Part shown: positions 57,815 to 64,000 of the stretch, one piece after another
Layout: every line of letters begins with the position of its first letter
How positions within the stretch are numbered: position 1 is the stretch's first letter
NCBI GenBank assembly: GCA_026214975.1
Contig: CM047814.1
Span: 23,662,558-23,726,557 of the forward strand
Length of the DNA: 64,000 bases
DNA from: Gentiana macrophylla
Taxonomy: Eukaryota > Streptophyta > Magnoliopsida > Gentianales > Gentianaceae
Direction: 5' to 3'
Translations under genes and position numbers: made by a program
Notes under the pieces: model-generated
The model's input: only the letters and a program-made list of their open reading frames with translations
Database searches by the model: none
What the model was told of the DNA's origin: nothing

Positions 57815-58747
57815 GTATTATCCTTTCCCTTGTCTCTCTTGAATGATTCATGTCATAGATAGACAAATTGCTCTTGAAATGATTCGTATTAACTTATTCC
57901 ATGGTTTGATTTGTTGCAGAGAACAGAAGTGCCAACGAAGTCAAAAATACGCCATTGAAAATGGGCTGCCTATCTTACGAAACGTGCTGCTTCCAAAAAC
58001 AAAAGGCTTTCATGCCTGCTTAGAGTGCTTGCGAGGTTCTTTGGATGCAGGTTATATCGACTCGTTTTTTGCATATTTTACTTTCCTACATTCACTCTGC
58101 ATATGCACTTTATTGACCCTTCTCTTCGCGATAGCTGTTAGATAACAGCAAATTCTGTACACTTTTGTTTGCAGTCTTTTAGAAACAAGCAACTTAAAAT
58201 GGTTTAAAGGCTTGGACCAATCTTTTAGTATTTGGCCATATAGATTTTTATTTGTTCTGGTTTAAAGTTTATATGGTTTCGTGATTCCGTTTGGCAAATC
58301 CGCCTCTGATAAAAGTGTCGGTGTAATGCAGTGTATGACATAACAATTGGATACAAGCCATGTTGTCCATCGTTTTTGGACAATGCTTTCGGTATAAACC
58401 CTGCTGAAGTCCACATGCATGTTCAACGTGTTGCTATTGATGAAATCCCGCGGTCTGAAGACCTAACAGGTTCGTGGTTGATGGAAACATTTTCGCGTAA
58501 GGATCAGTTGCTATCTGATTTTCATTCAAAAGGCCATTTCCCATGTGAAGAAGGTGGTGCAGAAAGTGAGCTTTCTATGTACAAGTGCTTAGTAAACTGC
58601 AGTTTTGTGATTCTCTTGACTATTGCTTGCACTTTCTTAACCTTTTTCTCATCCATCTGGTACAAGGTTTATGTTTCCTTAGTTTGCTCATATCTGGCTT
58701 CTGCAACTTACTTTAATATCCGACCCGTGCCTTTTTTCGGGTTGTAA
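57264..58747 (+). CDS. 1-acyl-sn-glycerol-3-phosphate acyltransferase, LPAT4/5 type
   Basis: The enzyme transfers an acyl group from acyl-CoA to the sn-2 position of lysophosphatidic acid, giving phosphatidic acid for membrane and storage lipids. This subgroup is ER-associated. Coding exons are 57264-57814, 57920-58050 and 58332-58747, 1098 bases and 365 residues, with consensus junctions and intact phase (DFT-EQK, LDA-VYD). The start is the ATG giving [19 protein letters not shown]; the TTG upstream in frame is not a plant start. The N-terminus holds one or two hydrophobic segments. The catalytic box NHSTEVD (NHxxxxD) is near residue 93, [19 protein letters not shown] follows, and the acyl-acceptor box FPEGTDF is near residue 180. 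The C-terminus has two hydrophobic helices. There are no stops or shifts, so the gene looks functional. Confidence 0.94.
57920..58050 (+). CDS. Acyltransferase exon 2
   Basis: Follows TTTGTTGCAG. Encodes [20 protein letters not shown] and [20 protein letters not shown], the substrate-pocket region conserved in this clade. Ends GATGCAG/GTTATA. Confidence 0.92.
58332..58747 (+). CDS. Acyltransferase exon 3
   Basis: Follows TAATGCAG. Encodes [20 protein letters not shown], then [14 protein letters not shown], then [15 protein letters not shown], and two hydrophobic helices ([17 protein letters not shown] and [17 protein letters not shown]). Stop TAA at 58745-58747. Confidence 0.93.
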
Positions 58748-58786
58748 TTTTTTTTTTTGTCATTCCATCTATCTTTACATGATTTG

Positions 58787-58792
58787 AATAAA
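58787..58792 (+). terminator. Poly(A) signal of the acyltransferase gene
   Basis: AATAAA, 40 bases after the stop codon and preceded by a T-rich stretch. Confidence 0.55.
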
Positions 58793-58799
58793 TGTGACT

Positions 58800-60240
58800 T
58801 CATAGTTTGCAGAGCAGCATGTGGTTGATTTCTGAGGAATATGCCCTTTTTCACAAATTTATATCTTGCTTTTCGAATATATTGTACACCAAGTGTACTA
58901 TACAAAGGCACAAAGAACCTACCCCCCCCAAAAAAAATAAAAAAAAACAAAAACAAAACAAAACAAAAATTACAATTTGTGAGCAAAAGCTATGGCCTTC
59001 GCACGTGCTACAACATTAGCTAACAAACATCTTGTCCCTAACATTAGCGCATGCCACTAACTTCCCGAAAGATATACCTCCTTTCCATGTTGAAAATACC
59101 AGGGGCCAAGTTTCAAGAGGGATTAAAATCTATCATCAAAATATGAGTTCTATTCAAGGGCGGAGCCAGGATTGTAATTTAGGGTGGGTTAATTGATTAT
59201 ATTGAGTTTGTCGGGTGGACTCGATTAACAATGTTTTATAGATTAAAGTGGACTGTATAAATTTTATAGTGTAATATTTTTTTAAGTGAGAGAACATGTG
59301 GCCCTTTGTCATGTATATGGCTCCGCCCTTGGTTCTATTCATGCTCAAAAAAACGAGAGAGCCATCTGGGGAATTAAATTCATCCACACATCTTTAATCC
59401 ACCCACAGTCCCTCAAGGCATGGAGGCAAGACTCCACATTACCATAACAAATAGCTCAATCCGCATAAACGTCTGGAATACCTTGAGTCATCAAAAGATT
59501 AATCTTAAGAATGTTGCGTCTTGTTTCCCAAATTAGCATATTTAGTCGTTCCCTTTAAGGCCCCTTCATGGACCAAATTCTGGTCCAAAAACGGGACTTT
59601 AGGGTCCCTCGACTCCGGATCGTCTGGTATAGTAGTACACAAGTTGTAAACCTTCTGCCTTGGTTTTTATTTATGTATTTTTTTAAGTTTTGGCTTGAAA
59701 TTATCATTATACCCCTCCCTCAATACACAACCCCCATGCTGTAAAAACCCTACATCGGAGGATCCAATCTTAAGGTCCTCCGCCCCTTGCATGAAATCAT
59801 AGGCAGACTGGACATTGCGGACGCTGTTATGAGCGTGTTTCCAAATCCAATAAAGTCTAGCATAGTCCCAAGACATTTCAGCTTTAAGCCGCTTACTTAC
59901 TGAGAACATCCTTCACCAAATTGGTGACGATATGAGGTAACAATTGCCATCCAAGAAGTTTCTTTCTTCTTTGTGTATTATTCGTTATTGCTCTTTTGGG
60001 TGGATTCTCCCTTCCACATTCATACAATGAAAAAGGTAATCATTTTACGAATGTGAACGATGAACTAAAGTGTAGAAGATTTGGCCGGGGTTATGTGTGT
60101 GGTGATTCGGTGGAAGATTCACCTAAACAAACGAGAAGAGAATAAAAATAAGGATGATGATTAGGGCACATAATATATCCACACAAAGTTGCACATTGAT
60201 GATGCTAAATTACGCACCTCCGGTTTAACAGGTCCAAATG
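58800..60240. other. Intergenic DNA with a hAT MITE
   Basis: Apart from the MITE at 59155-59331 I see no gene. The minus-strand frame at 59909-59667 (SWDYARLYWIWKHAHNSVRN) has no domain I recognise. A short inverted phrase, GACCAAATTCTGGTCC, lies at about 59572. Confidence 0.4.
59155..59331. mobile_element. hAT-type MITE, 177 bp, perfect 8-bp target duplication
   Basis: Both ends read CAAGGGCGGAGCCA inward. GTTCTATT flanks the element exactly at 59147-59154 and 59332-59339. It is noncoding and T-rich inside. It shares the GGCGGAnCCA terminal core with the elements at 1484 and 55973. Confidence 0.92.
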
Positions 60241-61153
60241 TAATCTAAGGGTGAGTCAGGAGGGATATGCTTGGCTCGAACGGTGATAAAGATGGTGTTT
60301 TTTGGGTGTTTTGGCTGAGTCCAAGAATGTATCTTGGATTGCCTACGTATCCTGTGTGATGTCCCAGGAATCAAGCCTTACATAGTTCCTGGATTAGTGT
60401 ATTTATAGGTATATGTTCACATTTTGACCTAAAACTTAAGGTGGTGTTGTCTATTGACATAAATAACCCTTACTGGGCCTTGCCCCTTGCCCAAGTAACC
60501 CCATGTATATTGGGCTTGACAAGCTGGGCTAGACTTTTGGTCTCGACTCGTACAACACCGACATGGATGCTCGAGACGGGACACTTGTGCAACCTGCTGG
60601 CTGCTGTGGTCTTCATTGACACACCACTTATTCGACCCGAGGTGAGTACCAGCGGCTTGGACTCCTCAACATGCCAGCTGGACCAATCACATAATTCCTC
60701 GTGGAGGAGTGAAATCCTGTATCGTCATAAGACCCCCAGATCGGAGAGAAAGCCTACCTCGTATGCTGAAGTCGGATCTGAAAATTTTGAATTGTCTTTC
60801 GATGCGTGGCCTTCTTTAGGCGGGAATATAGCTGGCTCCTAGGTCGACGTAGTGCATCGTGGGATGACGTCATGCCTTATTAGCATTAATGGGCGCAAGA
60901 ACCGAAGCGTTCTTATTTGTCCACATGGGGATTCTACCCTTGATTACCGCGCCTCCAACCCTATAACTGCCCCGAATCCTGCCCTTTCAAATAATTTGGA
61001 AGATTGTGGAGCATAAAAGGAGTCCAAGGTACCGGAGTCTCTCATTTATCATTCAACTTCCCTGCCTTATCTGAAAATCTCAAGTAAGCCCTACTTTTAC
61101 TCAAATTCTTCCTTTGTTTTTTTATATTAATTTCTTTGCCTTTCCTCAATTCC
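60241..61153 (+). repeat. LTR-like leader of a plant retroelement
   Basis: Contains GGATTGCCTACGTATCCTGT at 60337-60356 and GGAATCAAGCC after it, a phrase common in long LTRs or leaders of plant gypsy-type and derivative elements. CATAAAAGG at about 61013 is a TATA-like site. The plus-strand frame at 60441-60842 has no domain I recognise. The LTR ends are not defined because no second copy is in the window. Confidence 0.45.
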
Positions 61154-63290
61154 ATGTCTAGTAGTGAGAGTGATTCTCAAAATAGGGAGGAACTTGTTGA
61201 GGGAGAAGAAGAATCGGCGGAGAGGACAGTTTCCGAGCAACCGTTTGTTTTCGGTGAGAGAGTAGCCGGAGAAGAAGGGGGAGTAGGAGAAGGGGAATCG
61301 ACTTCTCGCCCTGTTGCAAATAAACGCAAAACCAGGATGAAAGGCCAAGGGCCCTATAGTTTTATATCCATCCTAACCCAAGAAAAGGGAAAGGCCGCCT
61401 GTGCAAAGTATGGTATCCCTTACCCTTCTGAAAATATTAAAGTGTCTCACGGTCGATTTCAATATGCTTGTGATCCTCCCCGGGTTGTGCCCATATCGAG
61501 GCACAATTGAAAGAGGGATTAAGGTTTCCTTCCCGACCCGCCCTCATAGAAGTCCTCTGCCCACTATCGATCAAGATCACACGGCTTTCGCTCCAAATGG
61601 AATTAGGAGCGTTATGGGTTTTGTGTTGGCGTGTCGAATTGCGAAGGTCGAATTCTCGGTTCGTCTATTCAGGCAAAACTACTCAATTCAAGGCTTGCAA
61701 GATGCGGGATGGTACACTTTCCAGAGGCATCCTCTGGTCTCGGAATTTGTCAGAAGAGTGACCTCGTCTCAGGGCGATTGGAAGCCCCATTTTTTCTTTA
61801 TCCGTCACGGGTTAGAAGATGTCGACATCCACACTTGGTATAAGAGGCCTAAAAAATGGCATGATAAGCTGGACTCTGATGCCCCCACCGAATGTAGGAT
61901 TCTAGAGAGGGTTTTCCCCGATGTCGCAACTCGAAATCTACATTCTTTATACCCTTTCGTTGATATTGAGACAGCGGGTCCGGGTGCTTATTTGGAACTC
62001 GACGAGGACGTTCGAATATTGCGTAGGATTTTTATTCACTCTGTCGAGCTGCTACACTTTGCATTTTTCTTTTTTCTATAATTACTTCTGTGTTTACCGT
62101 ATATTAATGTCGATTTTCCTCTCTTTGCAGTGGATTTTTTCTCAAAGTTGGAGGAGGTGGGCAAAGTGCCTAACCCCAAGAGGGTGGATCCCAAGGAGAT
62201 CCAGCGACTAGCTGGTATTGGATCGAAGAGGCCCGTGTCGGGCACAATCATCTCTGGGGGTCAAAAGACTCTGGCCCGATCTTCTACTCCTGCGTCGACA
62301 TCCGACATCCTAAGAGAGCAGCCTGACGAGGCCCAGGCGATTGAGCAGCCTGAAGGGAGTCTCGTCCCGAGAAAGCGCCAGAAAACCACGGAGGTGAGAC
62401 ATGGAGCCGGAAAAGAAGCTCGCAACCTCCCTCCTCAAGGCTCGAGTGGCATCGAAACGATCCCTGGCGTGAGTATTGCCGAGATGGAAATCATGGCTCC
62501 TGAGGAGTTTAGCGATATTATTTCACTAAGATCATCCGAGCTGTAAGTCTTTGCTTCATTTTCTTAATTTTGGGACTTTTTGTTGGCTTCATGTATAAAC
62601 GTCATACCCTTTGCAGGCTCGGCTAACGGCTAAAGTGGCCATGAACCGGATCGAGTCCCCCCCCGCTATTCTCGAGGAACAAAAAAAGATGATAAATCGG
62701 TTGAATTCGGAGATCGAAAAGCAGAAATCAGTAGTGAAAAAGTTGGATGGTCGGCGTCTCAGACTTGAATCCGACTTGGCAACCTCCCAAGACGAATTGT
62801 CCAAAGCGCACAAAGACTTATCCGACAGGGAAGCTGAGCTTGCCAAGGTAAAATCAGAGCTTGATGAAGTAAAGGCTGAATTGGCAGGATCTCGAAAAAC
62901 TCGAGACGACCTTCAATATGAAGTCGATAGCTATGCGGCTCGTCTGGACTCCGCCAAAAAAGGCTTCCTGGCTTCCGCAGAACTTGAAAATGACCTGACT
63001 TTGCTGATGAGTCAGGCTATGAAGGGATTCTCGAATGCTCTTGATCAGGTCAAGATGGTCGTCCGAGACTTTGAGTTTCTAGCATCGAGAAGGCTCATTT
63101 ATACGATCCTGAGGCCATCCCTCGTTATAGTTGATACTTCACGGATTTCAAGGCTGGCATTTCCCTGCATGACAAGTATGTTGCCCCTGCAATGGGTGAT
63201 GATGGAGAGGGGGATGATGCTCCGGAGGAGACAGCCGACCCCGATGCCTCCAATTCGAACCAGCCTGCTGCTTGAAATTGTTCCGCGTTA
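61154..63290 (+). pseudogene. Plant transposon-type coiled-coil protein, frameshifted
   Basis: The frame begins with a charged segment, MSSSESDSQNREELVEGEEE. A globular domain follows (IERGIKVSFPTRPHRSPLPT, GWYTFQRHP, WKPHFFFIRHGLEDVDIHTW). It resembles the plant domain called putative gypsy-type transposon (Transposase_28), by recollection. Exon-like pieces follow: 61154-62022 (donor GTAGGA), 62131-62542 (after CTTTGCAG; joined codon CTG gives ILLDFFSKLEE), and 62617 to about 63290. The last holds a long coiled coil (EEQKKMINRLNSEIEKQKSV) and an acidic tail (GDDGEGDDAPEETADPDASN). Frame changes lie near 61490 and 63080, and the second intron is out of phase by one. It probably belongs to a non-autonomous LTR element. 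Confidence 0.6.
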
Positions 63291-63329
63291 TCATTTTTTG
63301 AAACAATGTTATTCGATGTGGTTGTAATG

Positions 63330-64000
63330 ACTTTGATCAACTTTTATTTATCTGTAATTCGATCTCTGAAACTCTTTCAATTTTTGAATTTCAAATTTTG
63401 ACTTTTTCATTGAATGTCGTTTGTGTTATTGATTATTTGCCTAGGGTGTAGTCCTTTGGGCTTAATTCCCTTAAGACGTTGCTTTATGAGGTGTAGTCCT
63501 TTGGACTTAATTCCTCTAAGCCCCTCGAAGTGTAGTGTGAGTACATGACTCATGGTACACTTGAATACGAGTCGACCTAGCATTGTACTGCCTCGTGGGA
63601 TTGACTTGGCTATTTGGTCGGAGCTCGATTCGACTGTCGAACTGACAACCCCTTATTCGACTGTCGCACTTCGTGATGCTTATGAACTGGTCGAATAAGG
63701 TATCCTTTGTGGGATCTTCCAACCGCCTCGCATCGTGGCTTATTGGCGGTCGGGGTGATATAAGCACCGCCATTGACTTGGCTTTATTCACCATTTTATT
63801 CCAACTCCATCATGTCGATGGATCGTTGTTCTTGATCGATTTTTGCTCTTTTTTCTTCCACCTCTTTTTTTTATACATGAACTTGCAAGTAAAGCATAAT
63901 TTGGAAAGAAAATCACTTAAATAGAAAGCATCGAGACCAACTGTCGTATCGACTTGTTACAAATAACTAGGAAAGTAAGACTGCAGATGAAATAAAGAAA
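63330..64000 (+). repeat. 3' region of the same element with short direct repeats
   Basis: GTGTAGTCCTTTGG followed by a CTTAATTCC phrase occurs at 63446-63475 and 63491-63520, 45 bases apart. The CGACTGTCG phrase is also repeated (about 63632 and 63658). No gene is visible to the window end; the plus-strand frame at 63673-63924 has no known domain. Confidence 0.45.

Noticed and set aside
59667..59909. Minus-strand frame with SWDYARLYWIWKHAHN
   Set aside because: No recognisable domain, no splice or promoter context, and it lies next to transposon remnants.
60441..60842. Plus-strand 133-residue frame
   Set aside because: Falls in an LTR-like leader and shows no domain; not supported as a gene.
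1..64000. tRNA, rRNA, CRISPR arrays and bacterial-type operons
   Set aside because: No tRNA arm pattern, rRNA segment or regularly spaced repeat-spacer array was seen. The primer sites match tRNA 3' ends only because they are retroelement primer sites.

Overview
The window is nuclear DNA of a eudicot-like flowering plant. Coding exons are split by GT/AG introns. A chloroplast-targeted EF-Ts polyprotein gene, a lysophosphatidate acyltransferase gene and the 5' end of a DIR1-like lipid-transfer gene sit in AT-rich DNA that is mostly LTR retrotransposon. The sequence alone does not fix genus or order.

Layout. 1-690: start of a secreted lipid-transfer-like gene (minus strand) and its promoter. 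690-1735: decayed Ty3/gypsy RT-RNase H holding a 225-bp hAT-type MITE. 3726-9620: the EF-Ts polyprotein gene on the minus strand, with a UTR exon, a long exon (two S1 domains plus an acidic repeat array) and two EF-Ts exons. 9728-12150: two inverted-repeat elements of unknown class. About 12160-44310: a decayed plus-strand Ty1/copia element (copia-1). It is split by a minus-strand copia (copia-2, 13082-41087, target duplication AAAAC), which is split in turn by a 16.5-kb minus-strand Athila element (22145-38654, target duplication CTTTG). Copia-2 also holds inverted duplicates of its own parts and a 3-kb intron-containing gene-like segment (about 16680-19480). 44311-55972: a chromovirus integrase, chromodomain and LTR. 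A 6.5-kb non-autonomous Athila-like element (44396-50864, GAATG) interrupts the integrase, and an Angela-like solo LTR (53238-55025, ATAAC) interrupts the LTR. 55973-58800: a second hAT MITE, then the acyltransferase gene (three coding exons). 59155-59331: a third hAT MITE. 60240-64000: LTR-like DNA and a coiled-coil transposon-type protein broken by frameshifts.

No operon-like cooperation exists here. The three cellular genes act separately: plastid translation, membrane glycerolipid synthesis, and lipid transfer or signalling. The rest is a stratified record of transposition, and the target duplications give the relative order of insertion. I found no tRNA, rRNA, CRISPR or clearly new enzymatic system. 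The most notable items are the nested stack with a trapped gene segment, splice donors encoded inside a protein repeat, a CpG-rich palindromic motif upstream of the TATA box in two Athila-type LTR families, and recurrent CG-associated indels that may be sequencing artefacts.
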